Below the pieces are notes generated by a model that was not told the DNA's origin, made no database searches, and saw only the letters and a program-made list of their open reading frames with translations. A stretch of 64,000 nt of DNA, taken from NCBI RefSeq assembly GCF_026262505.1, contig NC_067206.1:32503896-32567895 (forward strand). Reading direction: 5' to 3'. Below, one piece after another: positions 27,834-38,383 of this stretch (position 1 is its first letter; each line of letters starts with the position of its first letter). The translations under genes and the position numbers were made by a program. The DNA comes from Trichomonas vaginalis G3. Its lineage: Eukaryota; Parabasalia; Trichomonadida; Trichomonadidae.

Positions 27834-29202
27834 ATGAGATAGAGAGAAATTAGCCGAAAAAGCAGATAAAAACCATGTTCATTATATAAGTTCAGACGAA
27901 CAGATTATAACGGACTACCATGGATATTTAACACAGATGAACAAATAAGCACTGAAGATGTTAATGAAAGAAGATATAAATTCATTCGTGCTAAAGGTTA
28001 TGACATACACTGTACTGTACAGTATGACACAGGTAAAGCACCAGAAGCATTTGGTTATAACGATGAAATATATGCTTCATACTTCTCTGTTAACGGTGTA
28101 TTAGTTGAACCAAGATTTACTTTGAGAGTTAAGGTAAAATAACTTTTGAAGATGCTATTAAAAGTAAAGCTGACAAAGATGAACTTGACGCAACGAACAA
28201 AGTTTTGAAATCTCATAAACACAATATCTCCGATATAAATGAACTTCAAGCTACATTAAATAGTAAAGCCGACAAGAACCATAGACATAAATCCTTCACT
28301 ACTGTTAGAGCAGATGACATAATATTGAACTATGATTTGGGTTCAAGTGCACCTTTAGAGAATCCGAGTACAAGCGTAAAAGATACTCTTAACAATTTAG
28401 ATAACAGATGTATGAACATTGAAGGTCATGCCAGAAACTTTGAAGCATACGAACTACCAGCAATGTTAGATAAGAAAGCCGACAAAACTTATGTAGATGA
28501 AAATTATGCAAAGAAGTCGGAAGTAAATGCTGCGCTTAATGGAAAAGCCGACAAGAACCATACACATGAAGAATTTCAAACAATCAAGATTAAAGAAATT
28601 AAGGCATGCATCGAAATAGTAACAAAAACAGGAAGAACGGTGCAACTGTACAAGAACAAAGAATTTATCCTCCTACTTTTCCTAATGGTTTAATAACAAA
28701 CAATATAAATATTGTAGAAGGCAATAAAGCTATAAACGTTAAACATGAACTTCTAACAATGAAGGCCCAGATTCTTCAAACCATATATCCTGTTGGTTCT
28801 ATTTATACGTCAATGAATTCAACAAATCCAGCAACAGTTTTAGGTTTTGGTACGTGGAAGCAGATTGTAGATAAATTCTTATACTGTGCTAACTATTCAA
28901 AGCAAACAGGAGGTTCGAAGAAAATTAAAGAAGCAAACTTACCTGCGCACACTCATACAGGAACGACAAACTTTTCTGGCGACCATAGCCACTCATTAAG
29001 AGACCACCCATTATACAACTCAGAATATAGAGATGGCAATGATGTTTTATCTCCATCTTATAACAATGCAGCAAAAAAGATTTTTCGACCAACTGAACCA
29101 GGAGGAAATCATGTCCATACTTTCACAACAAATCCAACAGGCTCGGGTGCAGATTATATGCCACCATTTGTGACTATATTCGCATGGTACCGCGTTCAAT
29201 GA
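27834..29202 (+). pseudogene. Collar-domain fibre gene, frameshifted
   Basis: Frames 28205-28693 and 28606-29202 give a fibre with repeated AxxxKADKxHxHxxF units, an ELPAMLDKKADKTYVDE segment (matching 48583-49971) and the collar domain NPVGSIYTSM-type block, LPAHTHTGTTNFSGDHSHSL and the end DYMPPFVTIFAWYRVQ. Upstream of 28205 the reading has several stops, including one right after the first ATG at 27834. It follows the collagen-like gene directly. The stop lies in a GCGTTC-AAT-GAACGC hairpin at 29189-29203. Confidence 0.78.
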
Positions 29203-29242
29203 ACGCGCTTGAGCCTAGAATAAAATCTTTAACTTTACATAA

Positions 29243-30328
29243 ATGAGCTTGAAAGAAGTATTCGAACAACATCCATGGAGGTCATTTAAGAAGTTCAATG
29301 AAGCTGCAAAGAGTTGGGGATTTACTAACAGAGCTGAAGTGAAAAGGTTCTTTGACAAAAATGTTGTACATCAAACAAAAATAAACCCTTACGACTACTT
29401 TTTACCAATTTACTCCAACGCTCCTGACGCATACCAATTTGACACTCTCGTTCAGAGTAAGAAAGGAAGAAAGCCACCATTCCTCATCTTCATTAATGTT
29501 AACACTCGCAAAGCATATGCATATCCAATGAGGAATAAAGGAACTCGTGAAGTGTTAAGAGTTTTACAAAAGTTCGTGGCAGAACATCATCCCACTTCAT
29601 TAACATCAGACCAAGACGGTGCATACCTCAGCAATGAAATCACAGATTTTCTCATTAAGCATAACATAACTCACTACACTACTGAAGACCATAACCATAA
29701 CATACTCGGCATCATAAACCGCTTCATAAGAACGCTCAGAGATTTAAACCAAGAGCGAGACTTTACCGAAGAAACAATGAAACATTTTCTCGAAGTATAT
29801 AATTCCTCAACACATTCTACAACAGGACATACACCAAATTCAATGACACAACAACAAGAAGAAAAGTATATACAAAAGAAACGAAGCCAAACACAAAATA
29901 TCAGAAATTCAACACAATTTACCCTCATTCCTGGTACAAAAGTTCGTGTAGTTCTTGACGACAAACCGTTGACAAAGAAACGTTTAAGGTTAAGTAGAAA
30001 CTATTATATCGTAGACTCTACGCAAGGTAATGGATATCTTATAAAAGCTGCTGACGACTCTATTGCGTTTTACCCTCGTCATAAATTAGTTGAAAGTAGT
30101 AATGGCAAACTTGCTGAAACCATTGACGAAGCAAAGCGAGGAGTGGTTATTGAAATACTTGGCTATAACATAAACGATGACACTTATAAAGTAAGATATG
30201 AAGGAGGCGTTGAAGATGTTATACCATCTAAGAACTTGAGAGAGTCGAAGCCAACCCATCTGGGACCATTAGAGCGGGAGTACTGGAAAGATAAAAATAA
30301 ACCAGAAAGAATAAGAAAATTCTTCTAA
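29243..30328 (+). CDS. Maverick retroviral-type integrase
   Basis: Intact 361 residues, MSLKEVFEQHPWRSFKKFNE. The rve core has QFDTLV (Asp67) and TSDQDGAY (Asp123); the residue 36 positions on, where Glu is expected, is Asn159 in GIINRFIRTLRDL. The C-terminal segment VVIEILGYNINDDTYKVRYE to VIPSKNLRES (about residues 305-345) resembles a chromodomain, as in other Maverick integrases. It would join linear element ends to the target with 6-bp staggered cuts; the Asn may inactivate it. Followed by the KilA-N genes in the same direction. Confidence 0.88.
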   Translation: MSLKEVFEQHPWRSFKKFNEAAKSWGFTNRAEVKRFFDKNVVHQTKINPYDYFLPIYSNAPDAYQFDTLVQSKKGRKPPFLIFINVNTRKAYAYPMRNKGTREVLRVLQKFVAEHHPTSLTSDQDGAYLSNEITDFLIKHNITHYTTEDHNHNILGIINRFIRTLRDLNQERDFTEETMKHFLEVYNSSTHSTTGHTPNSMTQQQEEKYIQKKRSQTQNIRNSTQFTLIPGTKVRVVLDDKPLTKKRLRLSRNYYIVDSTQGNGYLIKAADDSIAFYPRHKLVESSNGKLAETIDEAKRGVVIEILGYNINDDTYKVRYEGGVEDVIPSKNLRESKPTHLGPLEREYWKDKNKPERIRKFF

Positions 30329-30423
30329 ACTTTTTCATTTTGTTGCTGAAAAATGACCAAATTTCATGAATTTTCATAAAAGATAAAAATAAAGTTAGTT
30401 TTATTTTTATTTATTTTTTTATT

Positions 30424-30441
30424 TTGTATGTAAAGACAGTA
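30424..30441 (+). promoter_or_regulatory. Conserved leader with ATG-TAA start-stop unit
   Basis: TTGTATGTAAAGACAGTA directly precedes the ATG at 30442 and recurs exactly at 31123-31140 before the second KilA-N gene. It contains ATGTAA, a minimal upstream start-stop ORF, 12 nt before the main ATG. Confidence 0.6.
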
Positions 30442-31053
30442 ATGTCAAACATTGAGTTTGAAACAGTAAGAAAGATTGACAATGACACCAAAGTGGTTAG
30501 AATTGGTGATTTAAACGTAAGATACTGTAAGAAATACAACAAATATTCTTTGTCAGACATTATAACACCTTCTGGAAAGAAAACAAAGGACTGGGTTAGA
30601 ATTGCTTCTACTCAGAAAATTTTGACAAGAAATCCTGAGCTCATGATATCGGTAAGATTCTATGGAACTACAGCATATCTCATTGACAAAAGTCTTATAC
30701 CAATAATTCTTCTGTGGATTGACCCTGTTGTTGGATATAACTTCATAACTTATGGTTCATTCGACTCAGAACGTTGCAGTGAAGGCTTACTTTACATCGT
30801 TCAGAAACCGAAGGACTTCAATACAAAGAGATATAAGATAGGAAGAACATATAATATAACTCAAAGATATGACTCTACAGTCAATAGAGTCAAGGTTTTG
30901 TTCGTTAATGATATGAGAGCCGCAGAAACAGAACTACTCGAAAAGTTTGAGAAAATGTATGGTGCTCCCATAAAAGGTAAAGAAACGTTTGAAGTAGATG
31001 AGATAGATAAAGCTATAAAATTATTTGACGAAGTTGCTGAAAAATACATGTAA
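30442..31053 (+). CDS. KilA-N plus GIY-YIG-like (T5orf172) protein
   Basis: 203 residues from MSNIEFETVRKID; the track-length reading from 30424 would need TTG. N-terminal half: VRIGDLNVRYCKKYNKYSL and DWVRIASTQKIL fit KilA-N/MSV199-type DNA-binding modules of large DNA viruses. C-terminal half: EGLLYIVQKPKDF, RYKIGRTYNITQRYD and AAETELLEKFEKMYG fit the T5orf172/MUG113 GIY-YIG-like domain. Such fusions are common in poxviruses, mimiviruses and phages; roles in DNA binding and cleavage are inferred. Confidence 0.78.
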   Translation: MSNIEFETVRKIDNDTKVVRIGDLNVRYCKKYNKYSLSDIITPSGKKTKDWVRIASTQKILTRNPELMISVRFYGTTAYLIDKSLIPIILLWIDPVVGYNFITYGSFDSERCSEGLLYIVQKPKDFNTKRYKIGRTYNITQRYDSTVNRVKVLFVNDMRAAETELLEKFEKMYGAPIKGKETFEVDEIDKAIKLFDEVAEKYM

Positions 31054-31140
31054 AGCGTTTATTTTTGTCTTTTGTGAAAGTCAGAAAATAACGCTAATTT
31101 TTTCCTAACAAAAATTTTTATCTTGTATGTAAAGACAGTA

Positions 31141-31921
31141 ATGTCAACATCAGAGAACACAACAACTGCTATCGTTCATGAAGCCATAAATGAAGAATAC
31201 GAGTACATACAGTATAACAAACAGTTACGTCTCATTCGTTCAGTTAAAGACGATATGTACCAAATGCAAAGTATAATGAATGCTCTTCGTTCTACAAAGC
31301 AAGCATATCATTGGTTTGAAAACCAACAGACAAAAGAACTTTTAGAAGAATTTCCTCATATGATTGCTTTGCAGAATGAAGAGATTCCGTATGAAAATCG
31401 CAAGAATTTGGCTCCTGGTTTGAAAGGTTATTATGTTCATAGACTTTTAGTAAACGCTGTAGCAATGTGGGCTTCACCTCGTTATGCTTGTTATATTTTC
31501 ATGATGTTAGATGAACTATATAAAGCAAAAGATGAAGTCATTGAATCCAAAGACAAAAGCATACAGAAAAGAATACCGCGTTCAGTACCAAAAGGAAAGG
31601 AGTTATAAGTATATGATATATACTGAAGAGTTGGAGAAAAAAGAAGACAGAGATATGGTTATGTTGCATTTAGTGAGAAGAAACAACAAGAGCTTTTACG
31701 ACTTAGCTAAGATATATAAATCTGACAGAAACTGGTTCTATCGTGAAAACTTACCGATTTCAATGACACCGAATGAACAAATAAAGGAAATTGTCAAAAA
31801 TACTCTTCCTCAAACACACTATGACATCAAAGGTTGCACAATACTTACATTCAAAGAAGACTTAACATTACTGAAGGAAAAAATAACAGAATATTTCGAC
31901 AACTTCAAAGAGGAAGAATGA
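31141..31921 (+). pseudogene. KilA-N domain protein, frameshifted
   Basis: From MSTSENTTTAIVHEAI. GYYVHRLLVNAVAMWASPRY with YACYIFMMLDELYKA is a clear KilA-N core. A one-base shift near 31555 separates it from the C-terminal frame (YRVQYQKERSYKYMIYTEEL to the end EEE at 31921), which has the Tyr/Lys-rich look of KilA-N C-terminal extensions. Shares its leader with 30442-31053. If not a sequencing error, the shift removes the C-terminal domain. Confidence 0.72.
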
Positions 31922-31990
31922 AAAAAAATCTCGTCGGGTGCCACGTTAGGACCATAGTGGAGAAAACCATGATAAAAAACAAAACCCTTC

Positions 31991-32120
31991 GTCAAGTTTA
32001 TTTTGTTTTTACCATTTAATTGTTTCCATAAACGCTCCATGTCGAACATAATTAACGAAGAGAGAATCGTCTGATCGTCAAGTTTATTTTGTTTTTACCA
32101 TTTAATTGTTTCCATAAACG
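31991..32120. repeat. 44-bp direct repeat before a minisatellite
   Basis: A block beginning CGTCAAGTTTATTTTG and ending TTCCATAAACG occurs at about 31991-32034 and again at 32077-32120, immediately before the 12-bp array. A GTCGAACATAATT segment between them reappears inverted near 32538, within an interruption of the array. Confidence 0.75.
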
Positions 32121-32622
32121 ATAACATAAACGATAACATTAACAATAACATAAACGATAACATAAACGATAACATTAACGATAACATTAACGATAACATA
32201 AATGATAACATAAACGATAACATTAACGATAACATTAACGATAACATAAACGATAACATTAACGATAACATTAACGATAACATAAACGATAACATTAACG
32301 ATAACATAAACGATAACATTAACGATAACATAAACGATAACATAAATGATAACATAAACGATAACATTAACGATAACATTAACGATAACATTAACGATAA
32401 CATTAACGATAACATTAACGATAACATTAACGATAACATAAACGATAACATTAACGATAACATTAACGATAACATTAACGATAACATAAACGATAACATA
32501 AACGATAACATTAACGATAACATAAATGCTCCATGTCAATTATGTTCGACACTGATAACATTAACGATAACATAAACGATAACATTAACGATAACATAAA
32601 CGATAACATTAACGATAACATT
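32110..32622. repeat. 12-bp minisatellite ATAACATAAACG / ATAACATTAACG
   Basis: Around 34 units to 32522, then an interruption of about 30 bp and about 6 more units. The variant position (A or T) alternates irregularly. Long ORFs on the reverse strand across it (Met/Leu/Ser or Val/Ile/Asn repeats) are by-products of a unit length divisible by three. Located between convergent genes (stops at 31921 and 32780). Confidence 0.9.
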
Positions 32623-32689
32623 CATTTTTGCATTAATCCTGCTGTGTTGTCAAAATGTCATGTTGTCATCATTTTTAAGAGAAGTTAAT

Positions 32690-32760
32690 TAACCTGGTGA
32701 CACATGGTGACGTGGTGACATAGTGACGTGGTGACATGGTGACGTAGTGACACCATCAGT
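32690..32760. repeat. Short GGTGAC-type tandem repeat
   Basis: Eight or so units of (G/A)GTGACRT, partly alternating GTGACATG and GTGACGTG. The GTGACA core recurs across the Maverick intergenic regions. Confidence 0.7.
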
Positions 32761-32779
32761 TATTCAAAAATAAATTTTC

Positions 32780-33253
32780 TTATAAAGCTTCAGGGTCTAT
32801 TTCTTCAACCATTTCACTTCCTTCGTCAATGTCAATAGAAGCTTCTTCAACCTTTGGTAAGAATTTCTGTATAACATCTTTGTTCGTTATTGTCTTCAGA
32901 GATGAAGGATAATATTTCACAGATGTTTCACCCTTCTTATATTCTTTCTGTTCGGAAAGATTTAAAGCAATACTGAAGAAGTCAACGTTAGAGTTCTTTA
33001 TGACAGTATAATGAGTATCTTTGACATTCACGAAGAAACTCTTTTGTTTCAAAACTACTGCTAACTCTTGTGAAGTATAACGTTTGCGGTCAATGACGAT
33101 AGCTAATGGTCTGACATACTGACCAAACTTAGATTCTTTCACAAACTTCTTGTTAAAGATAACATTAACATTTGAAGCATTATTGAACTCATTCTTGATG
33201 GCAGTAGCGAGAGCATTGTATGAAAAGAACTTGCAATCTTGCATGTGTTTCAT
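32780..33253 (-). CDS. Conserved Maverick protein (family of 47906-48349)
   Basis: 157 residues, MKHMQDCKFFSYNALATAIK. Shared with 47906-48349: an N-terminal F.....L...VK pattern, a central AIVIDRKRYTSQELAVVLK / IMIFVDKQKYTNEGLANLLK block, and an acidic tail ending EEID.DPE.L. Both lie upstream of their PolB or fibre genes. Possible regulatory or scaffold protein; no known domain. Intact. Confidence 0.65.
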   Translation of the reverse strand: MKHMQDCKFFSYNALATAIKNEFNNASNVNVIFNKKFVKESKFGQYVRPLAIVIDRKRYTSQELAVVLKQKSFFVNVKDTHYTVIKNSNVDFFSIALNLSEQKEYKKGETSVKYYPSSLKTITNKDVIQKFLPKVEEASIDIDEGSEMVEEIDPEAL

Positions 33254-33342
33254 TAAAATAAAAATATTAAATTATTTTGAAAAATAACTTAAAAAATCTA
33301 ATCTAATTTTTTCAAAAAATATTTTTTTATTTCCTACTAAAG

Positions 33343-36300
33343 ATGTATCGGAAGTTGTCTAAGTTAGAACACTCGGAAATAAAACAACTTCTTACAGAAG
33401 CTAATATAGATGTTGCAAAGCATTACGCAACAAACAAAAAAGCACTCGCTGACATCCTCAATGACTACAATGGTGAAATAACTTATGATAGAATTCATGA
33501 GTTCATAAAGCCGCAACGCGGCGAGGACGAAGTCCATGCAAGAGCATTTCCTTTAAATGACGTTTTATTGACTTATATCATAGACGTTCAGTACCTCATG
33601 AAGTAAGAAGAGAAATGTTTGACATAACAAATGCAAACGTTGGTGAAACAAGAAGAAGAGACGACACACTGAAACAACAGAGAAGAGAGATGTTTAAGAG
33701 CGCTATAGAACAAGTTCGCAAAGCTAACGATGTCCTTCGTTCCATTGACGACAAACCAAAAGAAGGTGAGAGATGGTTAAAGAAAGATGAAGAGAATAGG
33801 AAGAGGAATGTTAAGACAGGCAATAGACTCATTGACTTTAACATCGAAGCTTTAGATGAACCAAACAGAGACTACTTACACAAACATTTCGGTAAGGTTT
33901 TCATGAGACTCTTAGAGAAAATTAAAATAAACTCCCAACAAAGATGGATGGTATGTTATAAACTTGGTGGAAAGTATGAATGTTCTACGTTAAACCTCAA
34001 TAATATTGGAACATTACTACATCAGCTCTTGAAGGAGAACTTTATATCAGAGATAGAAGCAAATGCTGCAGGTATTGTTGAAATGCACTATGACTTCTTC
34101 TTGACAAACATAAAGAATCTTACGAAATAAAGATGTATGATTTAACAGAATATGAAGGCTTAACGATGTCAGATGTAAAGAAAGGCAAACCAAAAAAGAG
34201 ACCATATAGAGATGAAAGCACACTGACAAATGACCAGAAAGCCATTTGGAAGCTCTTAAGCAAACAGGAAACCCAGCACTTATAGAAAGCTTTTGGAAAG
34301 ATAATGGTGAAAAGAAGTTTTATAAGAAGAGAAGCGGTCAGTTCTGGAAGTATCTTTGCACATTACCTATAAATCTTGAGCGCTACCAAATCTTCAATGA
34401 ACTGAACAAAAGAACTGCAACACTTATGACAGAAGATAACTGCTTCGTTTATGCTTGCATTCAGGCTGGAGTAAATGAAGAAACTATTGACCACATGAGA
34501 GAAGTCATTCGTGTTAGAGACTTTCCTCAAAGTAAAGTACAAGAAATTTCTGACGCAACAGGTATAGCATTTAATGTTACCATTGGTTACTTCAATGACT
34601 CAAGACATAATGAAATAAAGAGATACATACCAAAAGAATGTAAAACTATTCGAACTATTGACTTACTTCTTGTTGAAGACCATTACATGCTAAATGAAAG
34701 ATTACCTATGACAACATATTTTATCATAAATTATAAAGAAATTCTCAAAGCTTGTGGTGGAATGAACATTGAGAAACAGATGAAGATTTATACAAAGAGA
34801 GAGAACAAATATGTAGTTCGTTATGATTGAACAACACCGTTATGGGATGTTATGAAAACATTGTGGGGGTGCAAATATTTTGAACCTATTTCTTATGGAG
34901 AACTTTTCACATATACGACTGACTTATATAAACAGAACCTTGCACCATTTAAAGATGTGACATATGCTCCAAAGTATTGTGTACAACTGAAGAAGAAAGC
35001 CGAGTCAAAAGAAGTAAATAAAGCTAAATGTAAGTTCATTCCTGAGCACGTTTTCTTTGCTGACTTTGAGTGCAGTACCGATGGCTTTCATAAAGCTTTT
35101 AACATCTGTTATGACAGTGGAGATGGTTCAGTGAGTGAAAGCATTTGGGGTCAGAACTGTGCAACAGAATTTTTGGAGCGACTTCCTGACAAGAGTTTAA
35201 TATATTTCCATAACCTCAGTTATGATATAAACTTCATCTTAAGACACATGACAGAAGTGAAAGGAACTCCCATCATTAAAGGTTCACGAACAATGCAAAT
35301 AACTGGCTTATATAAAGGAAGGGCAATTATTATAAAAGACTCTTACAGTGTTATAAATAAGAAGCTTAAACTATTTCCTGCTATGTTTAACTTACAAACA
35401 GGACCGAAAGAAGTATTTCCATACAACTACTACAGCAGTGTTTTGTTAGTAAATGACAACAGAACTTGTGTCATTTCTGAAGCATGTAAGTTTATCCAGG
35501 ATGCAGATACATTCATGAAAAACATAGATTCCATCAAAGGTTGCAGAATAGATGAAAACCATTTCGACTTAGAAAAGTATAGTACATTCTATTGCAAACA
35601 AGATGTAAGGATTTTAAGATAAGGTTTTGTTAAGTTCAGAAATGATATATTGAAAGAGTTTGATTTAAACGTATATGACTACGTTAGTATTTGTTCTATT
35701 GCTAACAAATTGTTTGAGAACAGAGTGTACTTCCCGAATGGAAATTTATATGACCTCTCAAATAAATCAAGAGAATTTATTTCGAGATGCATTCAAGGTG
35801 GAAGATGTATGCTGTCAGATAACATGAAACAAAAGAGCGAAAAGAAACTCATTGCTGATTTCGACGCTGTTTCATTATATCCATCCGCTATAGCAAGACT
35901 TTATACTTTAGAAGGTATTCCAAAGGTTATGAAGAAAGAAATGTTAAGCACAGAGTATCTCATGAGACATTTATTCGATGACGACCAAAAGGAACCCATT
36001 GGTGAAAAGTTTATGTCTGGCTTCTTTATTCTCATTAAGATAACAGAGATTGGAATACATAGACACTTTCCTTTAATAGTTTGTGACCCTGAACTAAATC
36101 CAGAACTTAACGTTCCCAGAAGTTCAAACACTTGCTGTTTAATGTATGTTGACCATATAACATTACAAGACCTCATAAAATATCAAGGTGTCAAATGTGA
36201 AGTGTTGCAAGGATACTATTACGATGGAAACAGAGATATTAGAATAAGAGATGAAGTAAAGAAGTTGTTTGAGTTAAGGTTAAAGTATAAGAAAGAAGGA

Positions 36301-37115
36301 AATCCTTTGCAAGAAAATATAAAGCTCATTCTGAACAGTATTTATGGCAAAACTATTCTTTCTCCTATTGAGTCAAAAATAACCATAGTAAATGACAAAG
36401 ATGCTATAAGATATGCCATCAGAAACTACAACCATATAGTGAAGTTCGAAGGTTTGGATGGTTCAGATAAAACTATTTTCAAGCTAACGAAAAGTATTTG
36501 CAGACACTTTAACTTCTGTCCACTTGGTGTTAACATTCTGTCAATGTCGAAGAGAATAATGAACGAAGTATTCTGTACTGCAGAAGATATGGGACTTCAA
36601 ATATTTTACCAGGACTGTGATAGCATGCATATTTTCAATGAAGACATACCAAAGATTGCAGCAGAGTTTAAGAAGAGATACGGTAGAGAACTTATAGGAA
36701 AGAACCTTGGTCAATTTCATTCTGACTTCGCAGAAATAACACCTGGAAAACAAAGTTTAGCATACAAGTCAATATTTTGTGGAAAGAAGACTTACATAGA
36801 CTTACTCACGAATGATTTAAATGAAGTTGCATTCCATGCACGTTGTAAAGGTGTCAAACAAGACGTCCTTGCTTTAACCGCTAACGAAATGTTTCCTGAA
36901 GCTATACAATGCTATTACAATGAAGATAAGACATTCACATACCTTGGAACATTGACAAAGACTCTGAGTTCAGTTTAATGAAACTTTACAAAGCACTTCA
37001 TGATGGTCAAGAGATTGGATTTGACTTATGTAAGTCTTCTAGTCCTTGCTTTGCTGAAAAGTTTAACTTCTCAATAACGACTAAAACAAGCTTTATTCGT
37101 AAGTTGAAGTTCTGA
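33343..37115 (+). pseudogene. Protein-primed family B DNA polymerase, disabled
   Basis: Homologue of the intact gene at 52365-55847 spread over six frames: 33343-33606, 33615-34130, 34246-34830, 34852-35622, 35650-36978 and a tail to 37115. Damage: frameshift between 34130 and 34245, TGA at 34828, TAA at 35620 and a frameshift near 36950. Motifs remain: FADFECSTDG (ExoI), FHNLSYDINFI (ExoII), YCKQDVRIL (ExoIII), DFDAVSLYPSA (A), ILNSIYGKT (B) and YQDCDSMH (C, with Cys in DTDS). The tail ends FIRKLKF. Stops of two kinds rule out a simple recoding explanation. Confidence 0.92.
33510..33535. repeat. Double-hairpin motif, copy 4 (forward)
   Basis: GCCGC-AAC-GCGGC (33510-33522), GA, GGAC-GAA-GTCC (33525-33535). 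Lies inside the first reading frame of the disabled polymerase, where it encodes RGEDEVH. Absent from the homologous region before 52365. Confidence 0.85.
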
Positions 37116-37161
37116 GGTCATTTATTTTTGTCAGCAATGAGGTCATTCATGATAAAAATAA

Positions 37162-37186
37162 GCCGCTAGCGGCAAGGGCGAAGCCC
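37162..37186. repeat. Double-hairpin motif, copy 5 (forward)
   Basis: GCCGC-TA-GCGGC (37162-37173), AA, GGGC-GAA-GCCC (37176-37186). Lies between the polymerase stop and the convergent stop at 37197. Confidence 0.85.
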
Positions 37187-37196
37187 ATGTGGTCAT

Positions 37197-38053
37197 TTAC
37201 AATACTGCGATGGTAGAGTTTAAGAGTTGTGCTTCAATGTAGAGACAGTCCTTATGGTCTGGAGGTAAGAACACTGGGCAGTTATGGTCATGAGTGGAGA
37301 ACATGTCTATCCAAAACTCACGATTGAAGCCAGTTAATTTATAGTATTTAGGGTTAGGATGTGGTGAAGTTCTTGTATGACCAATGAACTCATTTTCAAC
37401 TCCCTTACTTAGGTTTGAATATAATATAGCTTGCTTTCTATCCCAAATGTCAGGTGTTACAATCTTTGAAAATTCATTTTTCCTCGGAAGCATTGCATCA
37501 TAATTGAAAACATTCTTGAAATCATCACTTGGTTCAGAGATTTGAAATCTTATACGTAATGGATTTCTTTCTCTTTAGCTACTTCATTGAATGGTGAATA
37601 TATAACAAACTGACAGTCATGTGTTCCATCTTCATTTTCATTAAATTCATAATGAAAGTCTATAAGTTGTGGCTGACTACCTTCTTCTTTCAGTTGTGCA
37701 AGAAACTCACGTAAAGGCTGTAAAGTTTGTACTTCAATGTTGAACTTTTTCTCGAACATCTCATTAAATGAAGTCATACATTGTTGCAATGTTGTATCGT
37801 CTTTAAAGTATTTGTATATGTGAATGTTTTGGGCGCTTAAAGACTGTTCGTCATTTTCTATCTCGACTTGAAGTATAAAGTCAACCTTTCTGAAAGCACG
37901 TGTTATATACATAGATGTTATGCCAATGTACTTCTCTTCATTTATGTTCACAATCCAGTCTGTTGGAAACTTAAACGTTACTCTGTTCCCCTTTATTTTG
38001 ACGTCAGGGTTTTCACTACTGAACGCAACAGATAAAGGTATTTGTCTATACAT
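37197..38053 (-). pseudogene. Putative minor capsid/penton-family protein, frameshifted
   Basis: Frames 37550-38053 (MYRQIPLSVAFSSENPDVKI) and 37197-37493 (MLPRKNEFSKIV) join with a shift near 37555. VTFKFPTDWIVNINEEKYIG resembles YRFDYPIRW...KAIG of its relatives, and DYDA..LP near the second frame resembles the DDLRGMLP block of 21672-22595. Ends YIEAQLLNSTIAVL. Probably one of several virion proteins of this family. Confidence 0.55.
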
Positions 38054-38077
38054 TTAATTCGGATAAAAATAAACCGT

Positions 38078-38338
38078 TTACTCTTTCTTTGCTTCAGCTT
38101 CTTTAGCTTTTGCTTCAGCTTCTTCTCTAGCTTTCTTCGCCAGCAAACGTGGGTTCTTTTGTCTTCCAGCAGCTAATGCAGCAAGTTGTTTTTCACTAAG
38201 TTTTCTCTTTGGTCTCTCTGGCTTTTGTTCTTGTTTTTGTTCCTTCAGTTCGGATAAAATTTGCTCACGAATTTCTTTCTTCAATGCTTCAACATCTATG
38301 ACCCCTTGGGTCTTGTCCGTAGGGCTTGTCTGAGTCAT
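38078..38338 (-). CDS. Small basic protein with GRxKNPRxxAKK motif
   Basis: About 86 residues from MTQTSPTDKTQGVID at 38338; the longer reading to 38359 is less likely. Charged helix (EALKKEIREQILSELKEQKQ) followed by RPKRKLSEKQLAALAAGR, then a KNPRLLAKKAREEAEA helix. A near copy is at 55852-56079. The basic motif resembles nucleic-acid-binding tails in other Maverick and large-virus proteins. Divergent from 38384. Confidence 0.65.
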   Translation of the reverse strand: MTQTSPTDKTQGVIDVEALKKEIREQILSELKEQKQEQKPERPKRKLSEKQLAALAAGRQKNPRLLAKKAREEAEAKAKEAEAKKE

Positions 38339-38383
38339 TTGACTGCAGATAAAAAACAAAATTAAAACTTTAACCGATGTAAA

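Noticed and set aside
32095-32539. Reverse-strand ORFs of 142 and 145 codons
   Set aside because: They are translations of the 12-bp minisatellite and carry only Met/Leu/Ser or Val/Ile/Asn repeats.
32110-32622. CRISPR array
   Set aside because: Units are contiguous 12-mers without spacers.
33343-37115. Alternative genetic code or stop readthrough in PolB
   Set aside because: Both TGA and TAA stops and two frameshifts occur, while the homologue and neighbours use the standard code without internal stops.
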